Source: Bromus sterilis (taxonomy: Eukaryota; Streptophyta; Magnoliopsida; Poales; Poaceae). From it: DNA of 64,000 nt. How positions within the stretch are numbered: position 1 is the first letter of the stretch; every line of letters begins with the position of its first letter. Positions 1 through 12,900 of this stretch are shown in pieces. The notes under the pieces are model-generated. The model saw nothing but the letters and a program-made list of their open reading frames with translations, had not been told where the DNA came from and searched no databases. The stretch spans positions 7,130,001-7,194,000 of the forward strand of contig OX465600.1 in the NCBI GenBank assembly GCA_950022295.1. Reading direction: 5' to 3'. The position numbers were made by a program, and so were the translations under genes.

Positions 1-690
1 ATGAGATTAATACTTGCATTGAGTGAGTGTGTTGGCGTAATTATTTTACCCCATGCGTTGGGTTGGGCTTGATAGTGTCATGTGCTCGCTTTTTAACCTT
101 TTTACTGTGGGTGGTTATTCCTTCCTCCTGCATCGTGGTAGCGGTAATAATGTTGGGTGGCCGTGGCTCCTGCGAGGAATAAAGCTGTGAGCATGCAGTC
201 CATGCAATGCACGGGAGTAAAGTTGGCCCAGAACGAATCCAGCTATTTTCAGTGTCTAAATTGCAATTACTTTGACACGTAACAGTACAGGAGCAGTATT
301 GTATTGTATTTTACTGCTCGGTGCGTCTGGCAAGTACCAGGCTAGCACTAGCTAGATAGGCCTGAGATGCCGCTAGTAGGAGTATCATCTTTGCATTGCA
401 TGCAATCACTTTTAAAAGCCTGGGCGAAATCCATTCGGGCAAAAGCCTGAAACCTTGGAGCAAGCATGCGAGAACGAACGAAAGCACCTTTCCCGGCTTC
501 CGTTTCCAATCTCTTCGCATAACCACTTTTGTTCCATCTTTGTTTTGTTTGAATCCAGTTTTCTTTTTGAGGTTTTTGTTTGAATCCAGTTGAAGTGTAG
601 TGTGATTATCTAACAGGTGTGATCGATCATCATGATCTTTTTTACTAACGACTTTTGTTGTGTGTGGATTCATCCTGACTACGAACGCAG
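1..690 (+). other. Intron of a trihelix-like gene (5' part lies outside the window)
   Basis: No convincing coding exon is visible here. The stretch ends in an acceptor (ACGAACGCAG at 681-690) directly before a GC-rich coding exon. I infer that this is the 3' part of the last intron. An upstream exon hidden within it cannot be excluded. Confidence 0.5.
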
Positions 691-1067
691 CCGAGGATGA
701 GATGACGGGGTCGTCGGAGTCGGGGTCGGACGGCCTGAGCGGCGGGATGTCCGGAGGAGGAGGAGGAGGGAACGAGCAGGACGAGCCGGAGGCGAAGCGG
801 CGGCGGCGGGTGGAGCGGCTTGGGTCGAGCGTGGTGCGGAGCGCGACGGTGCTGGCAAGGACGCTGGTGGCGTGCGAGGACCGGCGGGAGCGGCGGCACA
901 GGGAGGTGCTGGAGCTGGAGGAGCGGCGGCTGCGGCTGGAGGCGGAGCGCAACGAGGTGCGGCGCCAGGGCTTCGCGGGCCTCGTGGCCGCCGTCAACGG
1001 CCTCTCCGGCGCCATCCACGCCCTCGTCTCCGACCACCATGGCCGCAGCGGCGACTCATCCAGGTGA
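691..1067 (+). CDS. Trihelix / MYB-SANT-like transcription factor, C-terminal exon (partial)
   Basis: This is the last coding exon, about 125 residues, ending in TGA at 1065-1067, with an AATAAA signal overlapping the next bases (1070). The start is set by the splice acceptor at 689-690. An acidic and Gly/Ser-rich linker is followed by a basic cluster (EAKRRRRVERLG), and then a heptad-rich helix with REVLELEERRLRLEAER and EVRRQGFAGLVAAVNGL. That helix resembles the C-terminal dimerisation helix of SIP1/ASR3-type plant trihelix factors, which act in the nucleus. The DNA-binding trihelix would be encoded upstream, outside the window. GC content is very high compared with the flanks, which is typical of grass exons. 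The family call is from recognition of the helix only. Another coiled-coil nuclear protein is possible. Confidence 0.6.
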
Positions 1068-4000
1068 TCAATAAAATGGTCACTTACTACTTGCACCATG
1101 ATGAGTCAAGGCAGAGCAACGCGTGCATGCATGCAAGATATAATGCTTTTTGCATCAAGATTTGGAACTGGTCAACTGGGGATTGTTCTTTGGGTCAAGG
1201 GACCGGGATGTAATTAAGGGCAATTGTTGGGGGGCTGTGAGTGATATGTACTGATGACCTAGCTAGAATTTCTTTTGGTCCATAATGGTATCCTTAATGT
1301 GATAATGTCCGTGTCGCTGTGTGCACAGTGGTTCTTCTGATGTTGAAGTTGGGTTTTGTTCTCTTGAGTCTGTCGGTCGTGGACCGTGATGATTAGCGGA
1401 CTAGCAAGGTCGCTGCATGCTGTCACGTGATCCCCGGCAGTGGGGCCTCCATCCTCCATGCATCTCTCTCTCCTTGAGACTTTGACTCAAGAAAAAAATA
1501 GAGCTCCGTTGCTTCTTTCTGTAAACTCTCTCTCTCTCTAGATAGATCAAGTGAGATAGCTTTTGAACGGAATGCCGCTTTTGCCCTCGTGTTACATGCA
1601 TGCAGGCATCATGGATGCATGCATGTCACCTATCCTACGCTACCACCTACTAGTACTAGTAGTGGCGTTGTATTGGATCTGGTCGTATGGTATCGTACGT
1701 ACACGTATGATTGTTCAACGAGTGTACTCAATGCAATCACCTGCCGTGCTAGCTAGCTAGCTACCTACCTAGAGCCCCCGTGGACTGGCCGGCCAGGTCG
1801 ACTTGACCCGTGCACCCAACGTTGTATTATATACTCCACTACGTATCTTATGAGCACGCTTCGTTGTCGTCGCTCCATTGCTCTGTACTGTACTCGCCAC
1901 ATCGTGTCGACTCACCTTCCTCCGTATATCTCTACCATATCTCGGGCACTGAATTAGCAAAGCCCTAGCACCGGCTTGGGCCCAAAGGAAATACTTGCTT
2001 AGAATTTTGAAAGAAAAAAGTGAATCAAGATCTTTAAATTAGTAATCTAATATTTCATCTTTTCCTGATGAAATGCAATATTATTAAGTTAATAAATCAA
2101 ATAAATGTAATATTGCATCTATTGCATTTATTTAGAAATACAACCTTTTACCTCTTTCAGTGCTTGAGTGGCTAATAAGGTTGTGAATTGTTAGCGGTAT
2201 ATAAGATCAAACAAGACATGAAATGTGGAATCAAAACCGGTTTGGAGAGGAGGTGCCACCGCATTTGTCATGATCTATCTATATACTTTGTCCAAACTCT
2301 TCTCACGAGTTATGAAAGCGTTGACCCTCTCATGTGGATTGGGCTTTCCAAACACAATAGTTGGTTGTTTTGTATACACCAAGCCCTAACACGGTCAAAC
2401 TTTTGGGTTAGGCAAAATAAAAATCCATTGACCATGCCCAATTCCACATCCACGTACATCTAACAAGAAACAAACGCCTCAATTTTTCATGTACTCATCT
2501 TCCACCTCAATCTCAATTCATATATGACATGTAAAGCAAAGTTTTTTAGTGCATGAAGGCTCGATTTTTTTTCGATCAAAGGGTCCACACAATGAAAATG
2601 GAGTCTTGATACACACGATCAACCATCAACACTACATGGCCTGAGCTGGGAGGATGGAGAATCCCAACAAAAGAAATATAACTAAGAAGCCTACATCCCT
2701 AGACATCTAACTATATCCAAGGGATGCCACAACAAAAGGTAAATCAAGAAGCAAACATACTACCAAAATCAAGGATCAAACATTTAACTGCCATCCGATG
2801 AGAGGATATATTCAACAAGGGGAGGAAGAAGGGAGGAGTCTGAGGATAACTAGAAGACGAATGAAACTGAAAGGCGGAACATGAGGGTTGAGAGTAGTAG
2901 CAAGGACAGGATACATCCTAAGTCCTAGGCAGCCTTCGTCTACTGTAGCATGCGGCTACAATATACAAAGAAATTAGGCCTCACGCCCCAGGCAGCGGCC
3001 CGGGTTGCCTGGGGCCTGGTGTCGTCGTTGGTTTGAGAGCAGGGGCTTGTCTAGAGTGTGGATAGGGTGGGCGGGTGTGCCAACTTTGAGATTGTAGTGG
3101 TGATCTTGATGTTAGTAAGGTCGATGGAAATTCCCATTGGAGCAAATAGATAGTTATCATCGTCCAACTTACAAGTATGTTTTGAATGGGGTGTAGTTGG
3201 ATCATGACCTAGCGTTAACGAAAATGGAACAAGGAAGAGGGTCGTAAAAATAAGAGATGAAGATGACAGAGAGTATGAATTGGATGTTTACGCACAGAGA
3301 GGAAGGCGATAATCCATGTCGTGTAGAAAAGGCAAAAATCACACTTGTTATCCGGTCAAAAGTACACATTAGATGGAGATCAGACGGCTGAATCCAGAAT
3401 TTAGATCAGCCAACAAAAGGTGTAAGAAGGAAGTCAGAGCGCCGCCGTTCGCTGGTGGGAAAGCAATAATCTCGTTATCTATCTTAAGAGTGGGGTGTAA
3501 GTTCACCGTCAAAGCAGCAACCCCACTATCTATCTTAGGGGTGGGGGTGCAGGGGCTGCCGACCTGAATTGATTGTCATTAGGAGAGGATGGTCGAGGGC
3601 ATCGATTAGCACGGTGGTGGGGGAGGTCGAGAGGTAGTCGCAGAGCACCTACGGCGATGGAAGATGAAGGCATGTGGGGCGGCGAGACAATCGCGAAAGC
3701 ACTAACGGTATGTTTGAGGCACGCGACCCGATTTGTGGCATACTGGAAGGCTTGAAAAGTAGATATGTTTTTCAAAAGAAAACCGATTGTAGGAAGAAGA
3801 TGTAACCTCACACGTTGATGATCTAACGCTTTAAATTGATCGATCGATCCAGATTATTTTCTTAGTCGCCTGATATATAGCCATTCCCTTAGCCTCACTG
3901 TCTATCTTAAATGTAACCACTTTCCTTGTAAAAATGTTTCACCATATACACTGAAGTTTTTTGTGCTGTGCTTAGAAACTTCCATTTAAAAAATGATCGA

Positions 4001-4171
4001 TTTTGCATACACTGTGGGACAAAAGGACAAGTTTGTTGTTTGGAGGTGGAATTGACACTTGTTTTTTCGAGGAACGGAATTGATACATGTTCTTTCTGCT
4101 CAAGACGGTGAAAAATCATGTCAAAAGTTTATTTGACTTGAGTATTCAACCGTGAAAGAGAGCACCGGCCG
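1068..4171. other. Intergenic, no gene seen
   Basis: Downstream of the trihelix-like gene I see only short unrelated frames. There is a GCTA run near 1749-1762, AT-rich stretches (2000-2160) and transposon-like debris (2550-3250). The phrase CTATCTTA recurs around 3478, 3530 and 3902. No exon with family similarity and no element with matching ends was found. Confidence 0.4.
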
Positions 4172-4738
4172 GCAACCATTTCACCCATAATCCCATAGCT
4201 GAGGCGTTGAAAAAAAATCAGCGACATACGGAGGGACTCGGAAAGCGGTTTGGGAGCGTGTACGTGCATGCATGAGACGACGTGCGAAGAAAGGTGTACG
4301 TGAGTTGAGTACCAGCGGTACGGTTAATAATGCTGCGGTTAGCCGGTCTTGTCGTGTCGGTAAGGTACGTACGTGCCATATATGTGGTGCATGCGCTCGC
4401 TTCCCCAAGGCCCAAGGACATACGTACGCTCTCGCTCTGGCCGGCCACGCCATTTTAGCATGCGCGCGCACCGCATGCATGCGGACGGTGGGCTCTGCGT
4501 GTTCGGCGTGCATCGGCACCATTCATCGGCCACCGACCCGATGACCCCATGCATGCGTGGCGTGGCGGCGCCGGAAGTTTTAAGTACTCCGTCTAGTTGG
4601 ATGCATGCATGCACGCGGGCGCCGGAGCGATCCAATTAAACGCGCTGCCGTGTTGTTACTCGTCTAGGCCGGCCCGGCTGGAACCCCACACGCAGGCACG
4701 CCGACGCCGGCGGGAGCCGCATGCATGCATGCATGCAT
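4172..4738. repeat. GCATGC(AT)-rich tract ending in an (ATGC)n microsatellite
   Basis: Many copies of the RY-type word GCATGC(AT) occur here (near 4266, 4450, 4473, 4550, 4602), ending in a tetranucleotide run at 4720-4738. Frames on both strands are open by chance because the DNA is GC-rich. The tract directly abuts the target duplication of the next transposon. Confidence 0.5.
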
Positions 4739-5384
4739 GGGTATAGAGGAAGCGGCTCCTCTGCCGTGCTGCTAGGCACGGTAGCCTGCCGTTCCTTCTT
4801 TGCCATGCCAGCTAGTACGTGTGAACGCATCAATAATATAAGCTTGGAAATTATCAAAAGATTAGTTATCCAGCTCATTCATTCATCTGATCCATAATAT
4901 ACACCTAGATTAATTAACTAATCAACTAACCAAATAATTTTTTCAAAAAATCAACTAATGTAAATACATGATCAACACAATAAAAATTTTAAACCAAAAA
5001 CTAACTTTTATCATACACAGTAAGTTTTTTCCCTAAAATTACTTTTTAATAAATAAAAATCATAACTTATGGTATAGGACCGACAAGTTAGTGATATTGT
5101 CATGTGTGTGGCAGCAGGGACGGACCGACTTGTCGGCCCGACATCAACTCAACAACATGATAGGTGGTGGTGGTACAGCGGCGTACAGATGGTCGTATGG
5201 CAACGAGGTGGGCAGTCGCCGCGGCCTCATTTTGATGGCGGCGACGGCATTTGAAAGTTTCACAAGCAATTTTTTTGCCATCAACGTGCTAGAAATCATC
5301 CCGTAAATCTAAGTAAAATTGACGTAAAGTTGGAGATACTTAGCATATATTTTTCTTTAAAAAATACAGTTCTTTTTCTATGGA

Positions 5385-5699
5385 CTAGGACAATGCCCGT
5401 GCGTTGCAACGGGAGCACAACTTTATATATTTATGGTATTTAAATGGTAGCAAATTTTGGTTAGAAATCATTGCATTTATCTTTATTTTATTACTAATGT
5501 GACGAATCTGTTGGTAATTAATTGTGCGTGCGTGGTTTCGTAACTTATGTACGTGTTTATTATGGCTGATTGGTGGGGTATAATTATTAACACTGGGAAA
5601 TTAGGCTGACGGGTGAGGCTTAGATTGGTTGACGAAAGAGATGGCAAAACACGATGGAGGACCGTGAGGAAGCGTTAGGTTCTTTTTAGATAGTAGAGA
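5385..5699 (-). mobile_element. Small non-autonomous Helitron nested in the MULE
   Basis: Read on the minus strand, it begins TCTCTACTATCT after an A (5700). It ends with a CCCGT...ACGGG hairpin, a short spacer and CTAG before a T (5384). A TC start, a 3' hairpin followed by CTRR, and insertion between A and T without duplication are the Helitron hallmarks. Its 315 bp encode nothing. The hairpin word CCCGTTGCAACGCACGGG is widespread in grasses. Confidence 0.75.
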
Positions 5700-5832
5700 T
5701 TTCTGTTTTCTATAATACATTCATACATTTGTTGAATTTTTAATCCAGACCAAAAAATAAAGCATGTTTTTAATATAAGCAATCCTTTAAGGACGCAAGG
5801 TTCTACTGTCAAACAAATGTACATAAATGGTA

Positions 5833-5912
5833 CTACCTATGTGCCATAATATAAAACATTTTTACATCTCAAATGAACTGCAAGAACATTTTGTATTATG
5901 ATACGGAGGGAG
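5833..5912. mobile_element. Stowaway-type MITE
   Basis: This 80-bp element is flanked by TA on both sides (5831-5832 and 5913-5914). The inverted ends are CTACCTATGTGCCATAATA on the left and, on the right, CTCCCTCCGTATCATAATA when reversed. This is the classic Tc1/mariner-derived Stowaway structure. Confidence 0.8.
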
Positions 5913-6273
5913 TATATTTTTATCAGATCATTTTTGTTATAAGAGGACTTGAAAATCATTTGAAGAGTGGTGAATGTTGCACGTTAGATGAGTGATACTG
6001 ATCACATATTCATTTTTATAAAAAATAATTGTTGCGTTAGTCATGTATTAACATTAGTTGATTTTTTGAGATATTTATTTGGTTAGTTGATTAGTTAATT
6101 AATCTAGGTGTATATTATGGACCAGACGAATGAATGAGCTGGATAACTAATCTATTGATAATTTCCAAGCTTATATTATTGATGCGTTCACACTTACTGG
6201 CTGGCATGGCAAAGAAGGAACGGCAGGCTACCGTGCCGAGCAGCACGGCAGAGGAGCCGCTTCCGGGTATAGA

Positions 6274-9078
6274 GTGGGTTTGGTACTTTGGTAGCTTGTA
6301 TGAGCTAACATGTTCTTGATTTGATCCATTTCTCGCTATTTGGTATCGAGCCCTCTCAGCTATACTAATTTTAATCGAAATGTTTCATTTATAGAATATA
6401 GATCAAGTTACAAGGCACGTAAGCATCGATCTTACAGAACTAAAAAGATAGCGTAATCCTATGAAAACCAACGCCTATCCCTCTCTTCGGTACCACCGTA
6501 GGAGCCACCAAAGAGAAGAGAGGCAGATCACCTCTTCACCCGAGCCCGGCGCGGCTCCATCGTTGATCAACAGCTTTTCAGACCTGCAAAGTAGTTTGTC
6601 ACCGCCTCGTCGACACCATCCATGAACGCTAACATTGTCGATCTGAAGGATGGACAAACACACGAAGCCATCAACTTCGAGACGCCGCCATGAAGGACAT
6701 CGCCGGTGTGTGGGAGTGAAGTTGAGGCAGATTTATTCGTCTGCGCGTCGCTCTCACCACCCCAACGACGCAACACGACCTACAAATCCAAACCCTAACT
6801 GCATAATGGAGGCATTCTAAGTGTTGTTGCTATTTCTAAGTATAAAATTTGATCAAGTGTTATAAAGTTTGACTTCTGATAAATTGTACAGCAGTACTAA
6901 CTCGTGGTGAATGTACTTGATTGACGGCCTTTCCGTGCCGTTCTCGCTCGCAGCCGAAAAGCGACGGGACGTCTGTACGTACGTCCAGCTAGTACAGGAC
7001 TGAGGAGGGTGGCACGTACAAGGGGATTGGAACGAAGCCTGTGACGAGATTGCCCTCCCATCCCTCGCCGCCCACCCGTTGGCGCCGGAGATCTTGTGTC
7101 TGTGTGATCCAACGTGGTACTACGTACGGGATCCTGGACCCCTGTTTTGTCCGCTTCCGCTTGCACCATCCTCCTCCTCCACGCCGTGATTGTATGGGGG
7201 CAGTTTCGTCTGAATTCTTTGTCTACAACAATGCTCTGGTTGGCTGTGGACTCTGGTTGCCGCCGGGCTGAGCTGAGGTGAATGCGACTCCTCAGATCAG
7301 GCCAGGGACCAACGAACTGAAGCCGCTGATGTTGAATGTTCAACTTAGCATATTACTACTGTATGCAAAAATACATACATGTATTTAGCATTGAAATACT
7401 TGTAGATACGTCATTTTTTATGTCCAAGCTAGGAAAGATATGCACTGTGCTATCATCATAAAATAAAATGCGCTGTGGTGAGGAGGGTAGGGCAACATGT
7501 GGCCCGTGGTTCGTTAAGATTGTTGTGTGGGAAGCAAGTGCATCCATGTTTTGCTAGATTCAGCAAACTTCTTTGATTACCTAGTACGCGCCAACCCACA
7601 CACTGCCTCAATCATTACTACCACTGTTCACGTACCACTCTTTGCTCTTTGGAGGACGGCTCCCATGCTACCAGCCTTGGCGCATTATCACATCAGGTAT
7701 CGATTCTACCCTTGCAAACCAAATAGATTCATCTAAATATGAATGTATTTAGATTTGTTTTAACAAAACACTAGTGCTGCCAGATATTGGTGATACGGAG
7801 TAGCAGTCCATGGCATCACGGCGTCTCGGGCATCTTTGCAGTGGACGGACGCAAGCCAGGCAACGTGCGTATGGGCTGCCTCCTCCTTTTACTTAGCTTG
7901 TCAGAGCAGAACAGAAAAGGGTGCTCAGCTCAGCTGTCACGGCTCTCAGGGCCGTATAGTCAAAGCCCCCTTGACCGGAGATCCCTTCCTCAGGCCCTCT
8001 CGCTTGTCAGACAGAGATGCCATTCCCTCCCTCCAACTCCAAACTCCAGTGATCACTCCTTGTCATCATTTACAAACTGAGTCTCTCTCTTGGTGTACCC
8101 ATCCTAGCTAGCCTGGGGTACGTACGGGTGACTCGTGACTGGACTACCAGTAGGCTGGCCGTATGATACTACATACTAGAATAGACGGCTGCACGGTACA
8201 CGTACGCCACTTGATCGTGTCAACGGCGACGCACTTGGCCATCAATGCCTCGAGCCCGGCCTGCCTGGGCTATGCATGCATGGGCATGGGTTGCAACTTG
8301 CAAATCGTATGGGCCGGATGGGAGAGCTTGTTTTCACAAAATTTCATCTTGGGTAAAATGTCCAGTGTACAAGAGTGCAAGTGACGGCCACAGAGACATC
8401 TGGTGCGGTGCCTAGAGGCTAGAGGCTAGAGGCTAGAGGTAGGCTATGTGTATCGTATGTGGTAGGGCCTACACGTGCGAGTACAAAGCTGAGCTTCACA
8501 GCTTGAGCTTGGCATTGGATGCTAGCGACCTCCACTCACCACGCTGGCCTGGCTGGCATGGCTCTGAGAAAGAAAGAAAAAGGCATGCATGGCTGTAAAA
8601 AAACGGGCACGACTATCCACGCACCTTGCACTGTGCCACCTTGCAGTTCCGTTTATTCATGCTCACTCAGATCAGATGCCACTAGACTAGTTGGTACTAC
8701 TCCTACATCAGATCAAGACAAGAGCCCAAACAGCGTGTCATGCTTCCAAAGCGCAGCGTAACAGTGGCATGGCAGTACTGTACCAACCAGCTCCCTCCGT
8801 AACAGTGGTAGCTCGAGGACCCAGACAAAGAAATGCGTGATGGATGGATTGATGCAAGCCCAGCCCAGGCCAGGCCCCTACATCTACATGCATGCTGGAA
8901 GCTGGATGCGGCGTCACCCGCCCTGTTTATTATCTCAGCTCAGGATGGACTTGGAACTCCTCAACTCGTAAAAATTTGCAGTGCCCATTGGTGGGTGATC
9001 TCCTGTCCTGATAGGCATGGCGTCACAAGCAACTAGCTAGCTGCTCGTCGGTCGGAGATAGATCGATCGACTCCTCTT
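6274..9078. other. Intergenic, no gene seen
   Basis: I see only short frames without recognisable similarity. The part from about 7780 to 9078 is less repeat-like and has scattered CT-rich and GTACGTACG-like words. It may be the upstream region of the promoter-like block at 9079. Nothing in it could be assigned to a gene family. Confidence 0.35.
8412..8439 (+). repeat. Heptanucleotide microsatellite (CTAGAGG)4
   Basis: Four exact tandem copies of CTAGAGG were read directly from the sequence. No function is inferred. Confidence 0.9.
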
Positions 9079-9135
9079 GTATAAATGCTGCCGGCCCTGA
9101 CCAACCCAGTCTCTCTCTCTCTCTCTCTCTCTTAA
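9079..9135 (+). promoter_or_regulatory. Promoter-like TATA box followed by a CT microsatellite
   Basis: TATAAAT at 9079-9085 is followed about 30 bp later by a (CT)n run (9111-9132) and a GA/CT-rich leader-like tract. This layout, a TATA box then a CT-rich 5' leader, is common in grass genes. However, no coding exon follows before the antisense 3' end of the PUX7-type gene. The box could serve a non-coding transcript or be a relic. It is an inference from motif spacing only. Confidence 0.4.
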
Positions 9136-9940
9136 GCTAAGCTAGAGATAGAGAGACGTAGAGAGAGACAGAAGCCACAGCTGCAATAATTCGCTTGCCA
9201 GTAGCTTGCTGCGGGTGTGGGGTGGTGCAAGTGAGCGAGTGGCAGTGGCAGGGCAGGGTGACACCGTCCAATGCAACAGCAGGTCCGTCAGGCAGAGAGA
9301 GAGAGAGCATCCCAGACTCTCTTCACACCATGCAAATCATAAGCCCCAGCCCCACTCTCCGGTCAAAGCGTCGCCCACTCCAGTCAAAGAAAGCTCCGCC
9401 CTTCTCCTCTCCGGCCACATGTGACGCCGGCACGGCACGGCACGGTCCGACCGACAACGGTACCCTCCAACATTAACGTCCGTGGTGGGATCTATCGACT
9501 AGATAATTGACACAAAGTCACCTCAATCCCATCATCATCGTCATCAATCATCTCCAAAACTTCCACAGTGAAGTTTACACTCCCGCTTCAGGCTTTCAGC
9601 ATTTGATGACACGACCAAAAGGGCCGGAAAAGCACAAGATGGATCGATCAGTATCACTGGGAACCCGACTATAAATAATATGTGCATCCAAATCGGACCA
9701 AGTTTTTTTCCTACAGGAGGGAAGGAGGGAGTAGGGGTCTATGAACAAAACAGGACCAACACTGAGAAGCAACATTTTTTCACACTTCAGCTCCAACAAG
9801 GCTACAAGCCTACTACAACCAACGCAAAGTGAGAAAAAGAGGGCGATAAGTTAAATCCTCGAGGGTAAGGAACTAATAAACCATGAAGGCCATGAAAGAA
9901 AGGGACGATGATCTGCATATGGGATGAGATGACATGGGCC
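9136..9940. other. Downstream region of the PUX7-type gene, including its 3' UTR on the minus strand
   Basis: No coding frame with family similarity is present. The part from about 9700 to 9940 most likely holds the 3' UTR of the minus-strand gene. 9180-9480 is GC-rich with GA repeats (9294-9306) and reads like a leader of a plus-strand transcript, without a clear coding start. Confidence 0.4.
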
Positions 9941-12900
9941 TTAGTCCCAAAGGAGGTTGATCATCGAGTTGGCCAGCCCGGCCTCCTTGAAGCTCTGCTC
10001 GCTCTCGCCGTACTGCAGCTTCTTGTTGTTCGAGATGGGCTGCGCGAAGTGGAAGGCCCTCTTCTCGCCCTCCTCCACCTGAGCAGAGCAGAATGACCAC
10101 AGCAGCTGCACACACACAAACAGGAAATCATCATCAGGTTAGCGTCAGAGAGAGAGGCAAACTTCCATGTTGAAAGCGAGGAAACTGGTTTCATTCATGT
10201 CTGTGTGACCTTGATGGGATCTGTGTGGAGGAAATTCCTCTGGATCCTCCGACCGTCGGGGAGCCGAATCGCCACCCTGCAGAGAAGGTCCCTGCTTCCT
10301 TTGGGCTCTTCGGGGAGAGGAGGGTACTCCATCTTAACGCTCAAGCTCGGCTCCTCCTTCTCTTCCTCGGCAACAGTCTCGTCATCAGTGGCAGCTGACT
10401 CCCCAGCTCCTTTGTTCTCCTCCAAGGAAGCCGCCACCGCCCGTGCCAGTTCCTCATCTTCATCTTCTACAGCTGTTTTGCCTGAGAAGAGAAACATCAT
10501 CAACATGTGGTTTGGGTATAGCCGCGGAATGCAAAAAGGTAGGCATGTGTAACTGAAGACATCCAGATGCTTACAGAAAGTCTAAAAATGGGAAACATGC
10601 ACACTAAGGGGTTGTTTGGTTAGGTGAAATATACAAAATCCATCATCTATAAACTAGGAAATGGATCTAACCGTGTTTGGCTACTCCAACAAATCAACGG
10701 ATATGGAAAACCTGGTTCTTCAAAACCCAAAATTCTGTGTTTATAGATTTCTAAAAGCTTGATTTGCCGCAGCTATTCCCCATCGTTCCATGGCGGTTAC
10801 GCGCATCAGTCGATGCTCAGCGTGTGAGTGCAATTTCCTGGCCACGTCGTCCTCCAGTAACCACACTATCATCCCCACCGTGGCCGCCTCCACCGGTCTG
10901 CAACACCTTGAGGTCATCGTCCTCCAACCACCGCACTGTCATCTGCGTTGTGGCCACCTCACCGGTCTGCCACATCTCAAGGTCGTCGTCCTCCAGCCAT
11001 CGCACTCGCGTCTGTGCCGTAGCTGCTTCGCCGGTGTGACGCACCTCAAGGTCGTCCTAACTCTAGCCACCGCATTTCCATCCACGTCGCGGTCGCCTCC
11101 AGGTGCCCCATCGTATAGCAGCAGGCAGAAGCGGCATCGAGGGGCGGCAACTCTCCATCTGTGCAGCTTCAGCCACTCCCGTGGACCATCCTGCCTGGTC
11201 CCCTAACAACTCTCCACTGCTGGTGCGGCCCTCAGCAACCCCTCTCCACTACAGGCAAGGTGCTGTTGCCAGCACCGACAGAGCAGCACAGCGGAGTCAG
11301 GGAAGGCTTGCATCTGCGTGGCCATGCCGCCATACCACAGGGGGGAGGCAAGAGGAAGCGGCGGCCAGGGTCATTGGGGTGGCGGCAGGAGGAATCGACA
11401 TCGACCATGAGGAATTGGAGAAGCTGCAGCTGCAGCTTGGGAAGCTACGCCGGCGGGTGAGTCCACCGCGAGTCAATTTGGGGAAAATATAACGGGAGCA
11501 GTTCACGAGAGATCGGATGGGCTAGTTGTATCCTTTTTTAATCCAAACAATTTTTTTATAAACTGATTATCCACAAAACAATGGTAAAATCAGTTTTGTT
11601 AAAAAACTACTGAATATTTGTTTTCTATAAAGTCATTGTTAATATTCTCTATCCAAACAACCACTAACTGTCTCTGACATAAAGATCAATTAATTTGTTT
11701 CAAAAAAGAATGAATATCCACTCAAAATTATTGCAAGAATTTTCTTGCTATAATATTAGTATCTACATCGACAATCATAACAGCTACTAAGACTCATAAA
11801 TTTGCTTGTGTTGCAAGCACATGATATTTGTTACAGATGTTGCTCTTAGAAACTAATCCGGGCCACTGCTGACCATTAGTCAAATTTGATATAGCCTAAC
11901 AGCAGTCACAAACAATGCAACCCACAGCTTTAACCTAAAATCGACTCTGACATATGTACTTCTAATTCCAAACAACAGACATATCAATGTTGACATATAA
12001 CAAACTTTTCTTAGAATAGTATGTGAGAATTAATATCCAAGACTAGGAAATATATTATTGCACAAACAAATTAGCAATGGTTTCTAATCCAGAAAATTGT
12101 GCAGGGAGGCTGGGTGATACAAAGGTGAGGAAACAAAGAATACTGCACCTAGAGCCAGAGGGCACCTGACATGTCCCGCGTGCTAGTTTTCAAGAATTGG
12201 ACATCTATCCAAAAGATCTGAAATTATGATATTTCGGATGCCATGTATCTAACAGATTTCAGGTTTTTTATTTCCACCAAAAGTTAACACTTACAGAAAT
12301 CAATAATATGGATCCAGAAAATATGAATAGATAATACAGAGGAAGCTGGACGCTTAAAAAATGACTGTTTCTGCATCATATGTTCAACGAAAATGTATTT
12401 ACAGTCCAAACGTTTTAAATAAGAAGCAAACTTATAAGCAGTGCACACTGCTGGCATGGAAGTAATTAATTACATCCACAAAAATAATACCTTGCCTAAC
12501 CATAGAAGTTTCTTGGTCAACTTTCCTTGGGCGTTTTAGAGGTTGAGCAGCATGGTGCTCCTTTGGACCTTTCTCCAGGTAAGGCATCAGATCCTGTGTA
12601 CAGTGAATATGCAGAAAATAGTTAAGAATGCCCGTGTCAAATCAGTATATCATACCTAGTATCTGTATATCCATATTGTCATTAGAGGCTACTGCCAGTC
12701 TACCACTGCAGAGCAACGTGAGATGAAAGACAGGGTTATGAGAATACCTCCAGCAAGCTGTCTGGGTACACCATTCCATTCCAAGCACGCATTTTTTGTC
12801 CAGTGATGGGATCAATTAGGAGAATGGCAGGAACAGCGACCAAATTGTAGTAGGTGCATACTTTTCTCCCCTCACCGGTGTCTTGATAAACCTATGTTTA

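Larger units (their letters stand above)
4748..6264. mobile_element. Non-autonomous Mutator-like element (MULE) with long terminal inverted repeats
   Basis: The element starts GGAAGCGGCTCC at 4748 and ends with the reverse complement, GGAGCCGCTTCC, at 6264. The inverted arms match for roughly 200 bp or more; both arms encode the same short frame (LLIISKLILLMRS) on opposite strands. It is flanked by a perfect 9-bp target duplication, GGGTATAGA, at 4739-4747 and 6265-6273. Long arms with a 9-bp duplication are diagnostic of Mutator-type elements. No transposase frame is present, so it is non-autonomous. The 1.5-kb interior holds a Helitron (5385-5699) and a Stowaway MITE (5833-5912). Confidence 0.88.

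Noticed and set aside
311..1099. 262-codon minus-strand frame opposite the trihelix-like exon
   Set aside because: Low-complexity Arg/Ser/Pro composition; the plus strand encodes a plausible helix with a splice acceptor and polyadenylation signal.
4181..4639. Several overlapping frames in the GCATGC-rich tract
   Set aside because: Open on both strands because of GC content and short repeats; no start context, splice sites or family similarity.
10790..11206. Leucine-rich-repeat-like protein
   Set aside because: The pattern arises from the 69-bp tandem repeat, it continues into non-LRR sequence, and the frame lies inside a Tourist-like element.
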